Of a stretch of 64,000 nt of DNA, positions 8,129 to 17,451 are shown piece by piece; within the stretch, counting starts at the first letter, position 1, and the number at the start of each line of letters is the position of its first letter. The notes beneath the pieces are model-generated. The model was given only the letters and a program-made list of their open reading frames with translations, was not told where the DNA came from and searched no databases. The stretch lies in the NCBI RefSeq assembly GCF_022637555.1, contig NZ_CP093342.1, positions 1,674,001 to 1,738,000 on the forward strand, written 5' to 3'. Source of the DNA: Microbacterium sp. H1-D42. Lineage in GTDB: Bacteria > Actinomycetota > Actinomycetes > Actinomycetales > Microbacteriaceae. A program made the position numbers and the translations under genes.

Positions 8129-8860
8129 GTGAAGGCCACCCCCGAGAACCAGCGCACACTGCTCGACATCGCCGATCTGGATCGTCGGATCACTCAGACG
8201 GAGCGGGCGCGCACGAAGCCGGCGCAGGGGGCGCGCATCAATGAGCTCGCAGCCCTCCGCCAGCGGCAGCTCGGCGAACTGACGACGCTGACCGGCGTAC
8301 TCGATGACGCCAAGGCCGAGCTCTCCCGTCTCGAGTCCGATGTCGCCCTCGCCGCGCAGCGTCGCGATAAGGACGCCGAGCGCCTGGCCGTGGCGACAGA
8401 CCCCAAGCAGGCACAGGCCCTCGAGAACGAGATCGAGAGTCTCGGACGCCGCATCAGCATGCTCGAAGACAGTGAACTCGACGTGATGGGTGGCGTCGAA
8501 GAGGCGCAGACCGCGGTCGACGCGCAGCAGGCTCTCATTGACCAGACCCAGGCCGAAGGAGCGGGGCTCACTGCCGCCGCGAAGGCCGACATCGCCGCCG
8601 CCACCACCGAGGGCGAGCACCTCGCACGCGATCGCGCTGCGCTGGCAGCATCCGTCGCAGCCGATCTGCTGGCGGAGTACGAGCGGCGCGCGAGTCGAGG
8701 CATCGGCGTCGGACTGCTGCGTCGCGGCATCTGCGAGGGATGCCAGATGGTGCTCGCCGGAACCGACATGAACGATGTGCGCCGTGCTGCGCCGGACGAT
8801 GTGCTCTCGTGCCCGGAGTGCGGCGCGATCCTGGTGCGCACCGACGAGTCAGGGCTGTGA
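8129..8860 (+). CDS. Coiled-coil zinc-ribbon protein (CdsZ-like, C4-type)
   Basis: A 243-residue protein: a long antiparallel coiled coil over ~10-175 (many Leu/Ala/Glu/Arg heptads), then a C4 zinc ribbon at ~195-240 (C-x2-C ... CPECGAIL). This is the widespread actinobacterial 'zinc ribbon domain-containing' (formerly DUF164) family; related proteins have been linked to nucleic-acid or ribosome-associated roles. The GTG at 8129 is used, supported by the TAGGTT box six bases upstream. The polymerase gene follows closely, so the two may be co-transcribed. Confidence 0.88.
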   Translation: MKATPENQRTLLDIADLDRRITQTERARTKPAQGARINELAALRQRQLGELTTLTGVLDDAKAELSRLESDVALAAQRRDKDAERLAVATDPKQAQALENEIESLGRRISMLEDSELDVMGGVEEAQTAVDAQQALIDQTQAEGAGLTAAAKADIAAATTEGEHLARDRAALAASVAADLLAEYERRASRGIGVGLLRRGICEGCQMVLAGTDMNDVRRAAPDDVLSCPECGAILVRTDESGL

Positions 8861-8933
8861 CGACGAGAGTCGACTCGCCCGCAGCCCGGGCGTGAGAATC
8901 GCAGCGTCGGATGCTGGTGGTAGACCGGACGGT

Positions 8934-10658
8934 GTGAGCAGATCCGCGGCGCCGCCGCACGCGATCGTCGGCAGGGCTCCAGAAGGCGACGCCTGGCTGA
9001 TCGCACTCGTCGCTGCTGGTGACACCGACACCGCCGCGACCGCGGAGCCGGTTCGGGTCGCCGACGCCGATCTGATCGAGCATGTGCGCGCCGTCGAGGG
9101 CGCCCACACACCACGCTGGACCGTGCGCACTCTGCGCACCTTCTCGCCGCCGCTGCTGGCCGCGGGCATCCGACTGCGCCGAGCACACGACCTCGTGCTC
9201 TGTCATGCGATCCTCCGTGACTCGGCGGCGCTCGTGCCGCCCCTGCCGGCATCGGAGCGGTGGACCCGCGCCGACCCGCTGGAGGGCTCCGCCGAGCCTG
9301 GGCTGTTCGACATGGGCAACACAGCAGCGCACGGCGATGACTTCGACGACGTCCTCGGCCAGTGGCGAGAGCAGCTGGCAGCGCTGGAGCGCGCCCCCGA
9401 CGGCAGGCTCGCGCTGCTGTGCGCAGCGGAGTCCACCGGCGCCCTGATCGCCGAGGAGATGACGGCCGCAGGGCTGCCGTGGAGCACCGCCGCGCATCAG
9501 GCCATCCTGGTCGAGCAGCTCGGGCCCCGCCCGCTGCGAGGAGGGCGGCCCGCGCGCATGGCGCAGCTGGCGGTGCGCATCGGCGACGCGCTCGAGGACG
9601 ACACAGTGAGTCCCGACAGTCCGCCTCGACTGCTGCGTGCGCTGCACAGGGCCGGCGTGTTCGTGGAGTCCACGTCGAAGTGGGAGCTCTCCGAGATCGA
9701 TCATCCGGTCGTCGAGCCGCTGCTGGAGTACAAGCGGCTCGCGCGATTATTCACGGCGAACGGCTGGACGTGGCTGGACGACTGGGTGCGCGATGACCGG
9801 TTCCGGCCGATCTACCTGACTGGCGGCGTGGTCACCGGGCGCTGGGCGTCATCCGGCGGGGGAGCGCTGCAGATCCCGCGGCAGCTGCGCCGCGCCGTGC
9901 GCGCGGATCCGGGCTGGACGCTCGTCGACGCGGACGTCGCGCAGCTCGAGCCGCGCGTGCTCGCCGCGATGTCGCATGATTCCGCGATGGCGGACGCTGC
10001 GCGCGGGCGGGACCTGTACGAAGGCGTCGTGCGGTCCGGTGCGGTCGGATCGCGCGAAGAGGCGAAGTACGCCGTGCTCGGCGCCATGTACGGCGCCACG
10101 ACGGGGGAGAGCGGCCGGCTCGTGCCGCGGCTGCGCACCGTGTTCCCCAAGGCGATGAACCTTGTCGACGCGGCAGCGCGCACCGGCGAGCAGGGCGGTG
10201 TCGTCAGCACGCTGCTCGGACGCAGCTCACCGCGCCCCGACGATGCATGGACGCAGACGCAGTCGAGGGCGAGTGGACCGGATGCCGGCGGTGCTGATGA
10301 ATCGCGCGCACGCAGCCGTGCACGTGATCGAGGTCGCTTCACACGCAACTTCGTCGTGCAGGGGACGGCCGCGGAATGGGCGCTGCTCTGGCTCGCCGAG
10401 ATCAGACATCGGCTGATGGCCCTGCCGCCGGCATCCGAACCGGCCACCGCCTCTGGGCCGGTGTTCGCCGATCAGGCGCACCTCGCGCTCTTCCTGCATG
10501 ACGAGGTGATCGTGCACTGTCCGGCCGATCAGGCCGAAGCGGTCGCAGACGCGGTGCGGGCGGCGGCTGCTGCCGCCACGGCGCGTCTGTTCCCTGGATT
10601 CCCGATCGACGTGCCGCTGGTTGTCAACGTGAGCCAGGACGCCGGCAAGCACGCCTAG
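8934..10658 (+). CDS. PolA-type DNA polymerase (bifunctional 3'-5' exonuclease/DNA polymerase family)
   Basis: A family A DNA polymerase of ~574 residues lacking the 5' nuclease domain. Motif A is at ~331 (DADVAQLEPRVLAAM), motif B near KYAVLGAMYGATTG, motif C at ~521 (HDEVIVHC), giving the two metal-binding aspartates. No DEDD exonuclease signature is evident in the N-terminal ~200 residues, so proofreading may be lost. This shorter class exists in many actinobacteria beside the full PolA and is presumed to act in repair. The start is uncertain: the GTG at 8934 fits the family N-terminus best; the GTG at 8892 is the alternative. Confidence 0.87.
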   Translation: MSRSAAPPHAIVGRAPEGDAWLIALVAAGDTDTAATAEPVRVADADLIEHVRAVEGAHTPRWTVRTLRTFSPPLLAAGIRLRRAHDLVLCHAILRDSAALVPPLPASERWTRADPLEGSAEPGLFDMGNTAAHGDDFDDVLGQWREQLAALERAPDGRLALLCAAESTGALIAEEMTAAGLPWSTAAHQAILVEQLGPRPLRGGRPARMAQLAVRIGDALEDDTVSPDSPPRLLRALHRAGVFVESTSKWELSEIDHPVVEPLLEYKRLARLFTANGWTWLDDWVRDDRFRPIYLTGGVVTGRWASSGGGALQIPRQLRRAVRADPGWTLVDADVAQLEPRVLAAMSHDSAMADAARGRDLYEGVVRSGAVGSREEAKYAVLGAMYGATTGESGRLVPRLRTVFPKAMNLVDAAARTGEQGGVVSTLLGRSSPRPDDAWTQTQSRASGPDAGGADESRARSRARDRGRFTRNFVVQGTAAEWALLWLAEIRHRLMALPPASEPATASGPVFADQAHLALFLHDEVIVHCPADQAEAVADAVRAAAAAATARLFPGFPIDVPLVVNVSQDAGKHA

Positions 10659-10670
10659 CGCGAGCACGCG

Positions 10671-10676
10671 TAGAAT
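10671..10676 (+). promoter_or_regulatory. -10 box of the RNase P RNA gene
   Basis: TAGAAT, a near-consensus -10, lies 4 bases before the first paired base of the RNase P RNA, and immediately after the polymerase gene. The -35 region is not recognisable. Confidence 0.5.
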
Positions 10677-10679
10677 CAT

Positions 10680-11058
10680 GGGGCGAGTGGGTCGGCCGGA
10701 CGGCCGCGTGGCGCGAGAGCGCACCGAGGAACGTCCGGGCTCCACAGGGCAGGGCGGTGGGTAACACCCACCCGGAGCGATCCGCGAGAAAGTGCCACAG
10801 AGAGAAGACCGCCGTCGCCCCTCGGGGAGGCGGTAAGGGTGAAAGGGTGGTGTAAGAGACCACCGGGGGACATGGTGACATGTCCCGCCAGGTAAACCTC
10901 GCCCGGAGCAAGACCAGACAGAGGGCGTCGACGCGGCTCGCCGAGTCCTCGGGTAGGTTGCTGGAACGACACGGCAACGTGTCGTCGAGAGAGATGGCCG
11001 TCAAGGGAGCGAAGTACTCCTGAACAGAACCCGGCGTACAGGCCGGCCCACTCGCCCC
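10680..11058 (+). ncRNA. rnpB: RNase P RNA (bacterial type A)
   Basis: The catalytic RNA of ribonuclease P, which matures tRNA 5' ends. The terminal helix P1 pairs GGGGCGAGTGGG (from 10680) with CCCACTCGCCCC (to 11058). The universal P4/CRI segment is present near 10728 (GAGGAACGTCCGGGCTCC), with its partner near the 3' end (ACAGAACCCGGCGTACAGG, 11026 onward). Internal hairpins such as GGTGGGTAACACCCACC and GACATGGTGACATGTC are also visible. The ~379-base length is normal for actinobacteria. Apparent open frames on the other strand here are not genes. Confidence 0.96.
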
Positions 11059-11065
11059 TGCATAT

Positions 11066-11106
11066 GACAGAGGCCCGATCACCATCACGGTGATCGGGCC
11101 TCTGTC
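11066..11106. terminator. Bidirectional terminator between rnpB and ppgK
   Basis: An 18-bp perfect stem (11066-11083 with 11089-11106) with a 5-base loop lies between the 3' end of rnpB and the convergent ppgK gene. It can serve both. Confidence 0.9.
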
Positions 11107-11126
11107 GTAAGGATCTGGTTGGGTGC

Positions 11127-11870
11127 TCAGCCTGCGGCGAGCGAGGCCGCTCCGATGATGCCGGACGCGTTGCGGTGCACCGCTGCCACGATCGGTGTGC
11201 GCAGGTCCAGCAGCGGCAGGAACTTCTCGGGGTGCTTCGAGACGCCGCCGCCCACGACGAACAGGTCGGGGCTGAACAGGAACTCGACGTGGCGGTAGAA
11301 CTCCTGCAGACGCGCCGACCAGTCCTCCCAGGACAGGCTCTCGCGCTCCATGGCGGAGTACGCCGTCCACTTCTCGATCGACTCGCCCTCGCGGTTGAGG
11401 TGTCCGAGCTCGGTGTTCGGGATCAGCACGCCGTTGTACAGGAATGCCGAGCCGATGCCGGTGCCGAGCGTCGTCATGATCGTCAGGCCACGGGCATCCC
11501 GCGCCGCGCCGTGGTGCGCCTCGGCGACGCCGGCGGCGTCTGCGTCGTTGACGAACGTGATGTCACGGCCGAGGCCGTTCTCGAAGAACTTCTCGGCTTC
11601 GAAGTCGACCCAGTCCTTCGAGATGTTCGCGGCCGAGAGCGTCTTTCCGTACTTGACGATCGCGGGGAAGGCGACGCCGAGCGGCAGCTTGGAGTCGGTC
11701 ACACCGAGCGTGTCGAGCACCTCGCGGACGGTCTCGACGACATCGCCGGGGTGCGCACCCTGCGGGGTGGGAACCCGCACGCGGTCGGAATCCAATGTGC
11801 CGGTCTGCAGGTTGACGATGCCCGCCTTGATTCCGGTGCCGCCGATGTCTACGCCGATTGCCTGTGCCAT
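11127..11870 (-). CDS. ppgK: Polyphosphate glucokinase
   Basis: A 247-residue ROK-family kinase that phosphorylates glucose with polyphosphate (and usually ATP) to glucose 6-phosphate. Visible hallmarks are the N-terminal phosphate-binding IGVDIGGTGIKAG, the catalytic NDADAAG and the PPGK-typical TTLGTGIGSAFLYNG and NTELGHL segments. The ATG at 11870 is preferred to a TTG two codons upstream. A TAGGCT -10 box ends 7 bases before it, so the mRNA is probably leaderless. In mycobacteria ppgK sits next to sigA; here it is ~17 kb away. Confidence 0.95.
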   Translation of the reverse strand: MAQAIGVDIGGTGIKAGIVNLQTGTLDSDRVRVPTPQGAHPGDVVETVREVLDTLGVTDSKLPLGVAFPAIVKYGKTLSAANISKDWVDFEAEKFFENGLGRDITFVNDADAAGVAEAHHGAARDARGLTIMTTLGTGIGSAFLYNGVLIPNTELGHLNREGESIEKWTAYSAMERESLSWEDWSARLQEFYRHVEFLFSPDLFVVGGGVSKHPEKFLPLLDLRTPIVAAVHRNASGIIGAASLAAG

Positions 11871-11877
11871 GTCCAAT

Positions 11878-11883
11878 AGCCTA
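11878..11883 (-). promoter_or_regulatory. -10 box for leaderless ppgK
   Basis: TAGGCT on the minus strand, seven bases before the ATG; no Shine-Dalgarno sequence is present between them. Confidence 0.5.
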
Positions 11884-11939
11884 GCGATCCACTGGTCTGC
11901 GATTAGGATCGTGACAGGATTCCCGACGAAGGAGCTGGC

Positions 11940-12155
11940 ATGACCGACGGCGATGAGAAGTACTGGTACAACCTCAGGACGGGCGATGTCGAGTTCGGCA
12001 TGCAGTCGGCATCTGTCGATCGCGTCGGGCCCTTCGACACCGCGGCTGAGGCGTCGCGCGCCCCCGAGATCATGCGCGAGCGCTCCAACGCGTGGGCCGA
12101 GGAAGAAGCCGCCGAGTCGGGCTGGGACGCCTCCGGTCCCGCAGCCGGAGAGTGA
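11940..12155 (+). CDS. Small acidic conserved protein upstream of glnA2
   Basis: A 71-residue protein beginning MTDGDEKYWYNLRTGDVEFG with an excellent AAGGAG ribosome-binding site. The aromatic start (KYWYNLRTGDVE) and FDTAAEA segment resemble the short SPOR-domain-like proteins annotated before glnA2 in Microbacteriaceae. Function is unknown. Its stop precedes the glnA2 start by 2 bases, so translation is probably coupled. Confidence 0.8.
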   Translation: MTDGDEKYWYNLRTGDVEFGMQSASVDRVGPFDTAAEASRAPEIMRERSNAWAEEEAAESGWDASGPAAGE

Positions 12156-12157
12156 GC

Positions 12158-13495
12158 GTGGACAAGCAGCGTGACTTCGTCCTGCGCACCATCGAGGAGC
12201 GCGGCGTCAAGTTCGTGCGGCTGTGGTTCACCGATGTCATCGGCACGCTGAAATCCGTCGCCATCGCGCCCGCCGAGGTCGAGGGGGCGTTCGCCGAGGG
12301 CATCGGCTTCGACGGCTCGGCCATCGAGGGCCTGACCCGCACGTTCGAATCCGACCTGCTCGCGCAGCCCGATCCGGCGACGTTCCAGACCCTGCCGTGG
12401 CGGGGCGATGTCGACCCGACGGCGCGCATGTTCTGCGACCTCACCACACCGGACGGGCGACCGGCGGTGTCGGACCCGCGCAACGTGCTGCGCCGATCGC
12501 TGGCGAAGGCGGCGGATGCCGGATTCACCTTCTACACGCATCCCGAGATCGAGTTCTACCTGTTGAAGTCCTCCGAGCTGGGACCGAACGGCCCCGTTCC
12601 GGTCGACAACGCGGGCTACTTCGACAACGTCCCCGGCGGGACGGCGCACGACTTCCGTCGCAGCGCGGTGCGGATGCTGGAAGACCTCGGCATCTCGGTG
12701 GAGTACAGCCATCACGAGGGCGGGCCAGGACAGAACGAGATCGATCTGCGCTACGCGGACGCGCTGACGACCGCTGACAACATCATGACGTTCCGCACCG
12801 TGGTCAAGGAGGTGGCGATCGAGCAGGGCGTCTACGCGACGTTCATGCCGAAGCCGCTGAACGACCACCCCGGCAGCGGCATGCACACGCACCTCTCGCT
12901 GTTCGAGGGTGACGCGAATGCGTTCTACGAGCCGGGGGCCGAGTACCAGCTCTCGCTCACCGGTCGCCGCTTCATCGCGGGACTGCTGCGCCACGCGAAC
13001 GAGATCGCAGCAGTGACGAACCAGTTCGTCAACTCGTACAAGCGCCTGTGGGGCGGTGACGAAGCACCCAGCTTCGTCACCTGGGGTCACGCCAACCGCT
13101 CCGCCCTCGTGCGTGTGCCGATGTACAAGCCCAACAAGGCGCAGTCGACCCGCGTCGAGTACCGCGGCCTGGATTCTGCGGCGAACCCGTACCTCGCCTA
13201 CGCGCTGATGCTGGCCGCCGGTCTCAAGGGCATCGAAGAGGAGTACGAGCTGCCGCCGGAGGCGGAGGACAACGTCTGGTCGCTCAGCGACTCCGAGCGC
13301 CGCGCACTCGGGTACGCGCCGCTGCCGGCCAGCCTCGATCATGCGCTGGAGTACATGCAGGACTCCGAGCTGGTCGCCGAGACCCTTGGCGAGCAGGTGT
13401 TCAACTACGTGCTGCTCAACAAGCGCAAGGAGTGGGAGGCGTACCGCGGTCAGGTCACGCCGTTCGAGCTCAAGAGCAACCTCGGGCTGCTCTAG
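12158..13495 (+). CDS. glnA2: Glutamine synthetase type I, GlnA2 class
   Basis: A 445-residue ATP-dependent glutamine synthetase paralogue, clearly of the GlnA2 class by its N-terminus (VDKQRDFVLRTIEERGVKFV) and internal segments (GFDGSAIEG, NAGYFDNVPGG, HHEGGPGQNEIDLR, GSGMHTHLSLFEG). The GTG at 12158 is chosen because GGAG lies 7 bases upstream and mycobacterial GlnA2 starts at the same point; the GTG at 12152 is possible. Around Y363 the sequence EEYELPPEAED resembles the adenylylation loop of GlnA1. It is followed 8 bases later by glnE. Confidence 0.95.
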   Translation: MDKQRDFVLRTIEERGVKFVRLWFTDVIGTLKSVAIAPAEVEGAFAEGIGFDGSAIEGLTRTFESDLLAQPDPATFQTLPWRGDVDPTARMFCDLTTPDGRPAVSDPRNVLRRSLAKAADAGFTFYTHPEIEFYLLKSSELGPNGPVPVDNAGYFDNVPGGTAHDFRRSAVRMLEDLGISVEYSHHEGGPGQNEIDLRYADALTTADNIMTFRTVVKEVAIEQGVYATFMPKPLNDHPGSGMHTHLSLFEGDANAFYEPGAEYQLSLTGRRFIAGLLRHANEIAAVTNQFVNSYKRLWGGDEAPSFVTWGHANRSALVRVPMYKPNKAQSTRVEYRGLDSAANPYLAYALMLAAGLKGIEEEYELPPEAEDNVWSLSDSERRALGYAPLPASLDHALEYMQDSELVAETLGEQVFNYVLLNKRKEWEAYRGQVTPFELKSNLGLL

Positions 13496-13503
13496 GAGAG
13501 TCC

Positions 13504-16485
13504 ATGGCGCGACCTGATGCGTCCGTCTCGCTGTCGGCGCTCGCGAGGCTGGGCTTCGTCGAGCTGACGGCGGCGTCGGCCGACCTCAGCGAACTGGCCG
13601 AGCTCACCGGCATGGAGCGCGCGGAGCTGGCCGAGGGCATGTCGGCGGCGGATCCGGATGCGGCGGTGCACGGCCTGCTGCGGGTCGCCCGCCGCGATGC
13701 GGATCGTGCGCGACGGGTGCTGTCGGACGCTGACGCCAGGACCGCCGCGTGGCGATTGTTCGGCGTCTCGACCGGTCTCGCGGGATTCTTCGAGCGGCAT
13801 CCGGGCCGGCTCGACCCGGAGACGCTGCTGCGCACCGACCTTCCGACCGCTGCCGAGCTCGAGACGCGGATGCTGGCGGCGGTCGGCGCGGACGGTGACC
13901 GCTTCGCGCGCGCGAGCGATCCGACCACCCGGCTCCGAGTCGAGTACCGTCAGTGCCTCGCCGAGATCGCCGCTGCGGATCTGGCATCCGATGATCCGCT
14001 GCACGTGATCGCCGATGTGTCAGCATCCCTCGCCGACGCCGCCGGGGCCGCGCTGGAAGCGGCCATCGCCGTCGCGCGCACGACAGTGATGGATGCCGGG
14101 CATGCCGGCACAGCGGCTGAGATTGCCGCGACCCGCCTGGCGATCATCGCGATGGGCAAAGCCGGTGCGCGCGAGCTGAACTATCTCAGCGACGTCGACG
14201 TCATCTTCGTCGGCGGGACCGCCGACGAGCAGATCGTGACGGAGGCGCGCGCGGTCGACATCGCCACACGACTGGCGCAGGAGACCATGCGCGCACTGTC
14301 GGCGTTCGGCATCGAGCCGCCACTGTGGGAGGTGGATGCCGCCCTGCGCCCCGAGGGCAAGCAGGGAGCGCTGGTGCGTTCGCTGGGCTCTCATCTGGCC
14401 TACTACGACCGCTGGGCGAAGAGCTGGGAGTTCCAGGCACTCTTGAAGGCACGGGCGATCGCGGGCGACGCGGAGCTCGGCGCGGAGTACATCTCCGCCG
14501 TGCAGCCGAAGGTGTGGTCCAGCGCCGAGCGGGCGGACTTCGTCGAGAGCGTGCAGGGCATGCGCGAGCGCGTCACAGAGCACATCCCGCCCGAAGAGGT
14601 TCCGTATCAGCTGAAGCTCGGTCCTGGCGGGCTGCGCGACATCGAGTTCACCGTCCAGCTGCTGCAGCTGGTGCACGGACTGAGCGACCAGACCCTGCGC
14701 ACCCGCGGCACGCTCGAGTCACTGGACGCACTGGTCGAGGGCGGGTACATCGGGCGCGCTGAAGCTGCGGCCTTCGGCGAGGAGTACCGCGTGCTGCGAC
14801 TGCTCGAGCACCGGCTGCAGCTGCGTGAGCTGACCCGCACGCATCTGCTGCCGAGCGACGACGTCGGCATGAGACGGCTGGCTCGCGCGACCGGGCTGGC
14901 AGACAGTGCGTCCGGACTTCAGCGGGTCTGGGACGACGTGCGACGCGACGTGCGCGAGCAGCACGTGCGGCTGTTCTACCGTCCGCTGCTCGCCGCCGTC
15001 GCTTCGCTGCCGGCGGAGGAGCGGATGCTGTCGCCGGAGCAGGCGGGGTCGCGCCTTGCGGCCATCGGATTCCGCGACCCGGCCGGTGCGCTGCGCCACA
15101 TCGCCGCACTCACCGCCGGCATCAGCCGCAAGGCCGCGATTCAGAAGCACCTGATGCCCGTCATGCTGCGCTGGTTCGCCGATGGCACCGACCCGGACTA
15201 CGGGCTCGTCGCGTTCCGCCGGATCAGCGAACGGCTCGGCGACACGCACTGGTTCCTGCGGATGCTGCGGGACTCGGCCGGCGCCGCAGAGCGTCTGACG
15301 CGCGTGCTGTCATCTTCACGGTACGTCGGCGAGCTGATGGAGTGGATACCGGAGTCCGTGGCCTGGCTCGACAGCGGAGCTTCTCTGCGGCCGCGGGGCT
15401 GGACGGCGCTGGATGACGAGGCGCGGGCGATCCAGACCAGACACGCGACCACGCAGGGGGCGCTGAAATCGGTGCGTGCGCTGCGCAGACGGGAGCTGCT
15501 GCGCACGGCGATGGGGGCCGTGCTCGACCAGATCAGCATCGACGAGGTCGCCAGGGCGCTCACTGAGATCACCGAGGCGACGATCCAGGCGGCGCTGCGG
15601 GCCGTACGGCGAGAGGTCGTGCCGCCTGAGGACGACGCGATGGACTTCTCGATCATCGGGATGGGCCGGTTCGGCGGGGCGGAGCTCGGCTTCGGATCGG
15701 ATGCCGACGTGCTGTTCATCTACGAGGCGAACGGCGTCGACCCGCAGCGCGCACAGCAATACGCATCGAAGATCGTGGCGGGGCTGCGCGAGCATCTCAC
15801 CGACCACCGTCTGCCACTCGACCTGGACGCCGATCTGCGCCCGGAGGGCCGCAACGGGCCCATCGTGCGCACCTTCGACGCGTATGAGCAGTACTACCGG
15901 CGCTGGTCGCTGTCGTGGGAGGCTCAGGCGCTGCTGCGGGCCCGAGGCGTCGCCGGCAGCGCGAAGCTCATCGCCAGGTTCACGGAGCTCGCCGACAGCA
16001 TCCGATACCCGGACGAGGTCTCTGTGCAGGACCTTCGGGAGATCAAGCGGATCAAGGCGCGCGTCGAGGGCGAGCGGCTGCCGCAGGGGGCAGATCCGCG
16101 CCGGCACCTGAAACTCGGCCCCGGAACTCTGAGCGATGTGGAGTGGATGGTGCAGCTGCTGCAGCTGCAGCACGGGCACCGGGTGCCCGACCTGCGCACC
16201 ACCTCGACGCTGCAGGCACTGGACGCGGCGGTGCTCGCGGAGCTCTTCCCTGCCGCTGATGCAGAGCGTCTGCGCGAAGCGTGGGTGCTCGCCAGTCGAC
16301 TCCGCTCCGCGATGACGCTGCTCACCGGGCAGACCAGGGATGTGCTCCCAGGCGAAGTCCGCGAACTCGACGGCGTCGGCCGGATCCTGGGATATCCTGA
16401 CCGCTCCGCCACCGTGCTCGACGAGGAGTACCTGCGGGTCACCCGCAGGGCGCGGAGAGTGTTCGAGAAGCACTTCTACGGCTGA
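13504..16485 (+). CDS. glnE: Bifunctional glutamine synthetase adenylyltransferase/adenylyl-removing enzyme
   Basis: A 993-residue enzyme that adds AMP to, and removes it from, the regulatory tyrosine of glutamine synthetase. It holds two nucleotidyltransferase domains: N-terminal at ~217-235 (GKAGARELNYLSDVDVIF) and C-terminal at ~719-738 (GMGRFGGAELGFGSDADVLF), each with the GS-DxD catalytic pattern. Each is followed by a helical GlnD-UR-like region (PYQLKLGPGGLRDIEF; HLKLGPGTLSDVEW). Full length. The ATG at 13504 has AGGAGAG just upstream. It is in the same unit as glnA2, while its classical target glnA1 is ~1 kb downstream on the other strand. Confidence 0.96.
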   Translation: MARPDASVSLSALARLGFVELTAASADLSELAELTGMERAELAEGMSAADPDAAVHGLLRVARRDADRARRVLSDADARTAAWRLFGVSTGLAGFFERHPGRLDPETLLRTDLPTAAELETRMLAAVGADGDRFARASDPTTRLRVEYRQCLAEIAAADLASDDPLHVIADVSASLADAAGAALEAAIAVARTTVMDAGHAGTAAEIAATRLAIIAMGKAGARELNYLSDVDVIFVGGTADEQIVTEARAVDIATRLAQETMRALSAFGIEPPLWEVDAALRPEGKQGALVRSLGSHLAYYDRWAKSWEFQALLKARAIAGDAELGAEYISAVQPKVWSSAERADFVESVQGMRERVTEHIPPEEVPYQLKLGPGGLRDIEFTVQLLQLVHGLSDQTLRTRGTLESLDALVEGGYIGRAEAAAFGEEYRVLRLLEHRLQLRELTRTHLLPSDDVGMRRLARATGLADSASGLQRVWDDVRRDVREQHVRLFYRPLLAAVASLPAEERMLSPEQAGSRLAAIGFRDPAGALRHIAALTAGISRKAAIQKHLMPVMLRWFADGTDPDYGLVAFRRISERLGDTHWFLRMLRDSAGAAERLTRVLSSSRYVGELMEWIPESVAWLDSGASLRPRGWTALDDEARAIQTRHATTQGALKSVRALRRRELLRTAMGAVLDQISIDEVARALTEITEATIQAALRAVRREVVPPEDDAMDFSIIGMGRFGGAELGFGSDADVLFIYEANGVDPQRAQQYASKIVAGLREHLTDHRLPLDLDADLRPEGRNGPIVRTFDAYEQYYRRWSLSWEAQALLRARGVAGSAKLIARFTELADSIRYPDEVSVQDLREIKRIKARVEGERLPQGADPRRHLKLGPGTLSDVEWMVQLLQLQHGHRVPDLRTTSTLQALDAAVLAELFPAADAERLREAWVLASRLRSAMTLLTGQTRDVLPGEVRELDGVGRILGYPDRSATVLDEEYLRVTRRARRVFEKHFYG

Positions 16486-16510
16486 GCGCCGTCGGATAGA
16501 GGGGGACAGC

Positions 16511-17446
16511 ATGGCACGGCGAATGGGGATCATCTGGAATCCGACCAAGACCGCGGAGGAGGCGCTGCGCGAGGCAGTGGATGCCGCCTTCGCAGAAGAT
16601 GTCGAGGTGCGCTACTGGGAGACCAGTGCCGACGATCCGGGGCACGCGATGGCTGCCGAGGCCGTGGATGCCGGATGTGAGATCGTCATCGCGGTCGGAG
16701 GGGACGGCACGGTGCGGACCGTAGCCGAGGTGATCGCGAGGGCGGGGGAGCACGCGCCCGCGCTGGGGATCGTGCCGCAGGGCACGGGAAACCTGCTCGC
16801 CCGCAATCTCGGCATCCCCTTGGGCAGCATCCCGAAGGCGCTGGAGATGATCGCGGCCGGAGGTGAGCGCCGCATCGACATGGGGTGGACGAAGGCTGAT
16901 GAGGAGTCCACCGAGACCGGATTCCTGGTGATGGTGGGCTTCGGTCTCGACGCACACATGCTCGCCGAGACCGATGACGAGCTGAAGGACAAAGCCGGCT
17001 GGCTCGCGTACGTCGAGGCCATTGGGCGGGCCGTCTCAGCCGCCGAGACGGTCGAGTTCACGATCTCGCTCGATGGGGGCGACGAGCAGACCCTGAGCGG
17101 ACACACGCTGCTGGTCGGCAACTGCGGCGCCATCCAGGGCGGGGTGACGCTGCTGCCTGATGCGGTCCCCGACGATGGGCGCCTTGACCTGCTGCTGGTC
17201 AGCGCTGACAACGTCGCGCAATGGGCGCAGACCCTGCGCACGATCGTCTGGGACAACGGCATCCGTCGTCTGCTCGGCGGTTCCGACGACACGGTCAGCA
17301 CGGACGCCGCGCAGCACCTCACCGGCGAGAGCATCGAGGTCTCACTGCCCGAGGCCGTCGCGTTCGAGATCGACGGCGAAGAGGCCGGCGAGGTCTCGAG
17401 CCTGCACGTGCGCGTGCAGCCCGCCGCGCTGCGCGTGCTCTGCTGA
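16511..17446 (+). CDS. Diacylglycerol kinase-type lipid kinase
   Basis: A 311-residue protein of the DagK/YegS/LCB5 family. The catalytic domain shows VGGDGTVRTVAEV at ~60 and the nucleotide-binding PQGTGNLLARNL at ~95. A second beta-sandwich domain follows, ending with the family-typical VQPAALRVL. It phosphorylates a lipid hydroxyl, probably diacylglycerol, on the inner membrane face. AGAGGGGGACAGC precedes the ATG at 16511. It is 25 bp after glnE and may be in its operon. A second lipid kinase of the same family is at 54090. Confidence 0.9.
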   Translation: MARRMGIIWNPTKTAEEALREAVDAAFAEDVEVRYWETSADDPGHAMAAEAVDAGCEIVIAVGGDGTVRTVAEVIARAGEHAPALGIVPQGTGNLLARNLGIPLGSIPKALEMIAAGGERRIDMGWTKADEESTETGFLVMVGFGLDAHMLAETDDELKDKAGWLAYVEAIGRAVSAAETVEFTISLDGGDEQTLSGHTLLVGNCGAIQGGVTLLPDAVPDDGRLDLLLVSADNVAQWAQTLRTIVWDNGIRRLLGGSDDTVSTDAAQHLTGESIEVSLPEAVAFEIDGEEAGEVSSLHVRVQPAALRVLC

Positions 17447-17451
17447 AACGC

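Noticed and set aside
8775..8933. Longer N-terminus for the PolA-type polymerase starting inside the zinc-ribbon gene
   Set aside because: The extra residues (Arg/Ser/Cys-rich) overlap a conserved zinc-ribbon coding end and do not resemble the family N-terminus.
10624..11370. Long minus-strand open frame of 248 codons over the RNase P RNA
   Set aside because: It is antisense to an unambiguous RNase P RNA and reads into the terminator and ppgK; composition is not protein-like.
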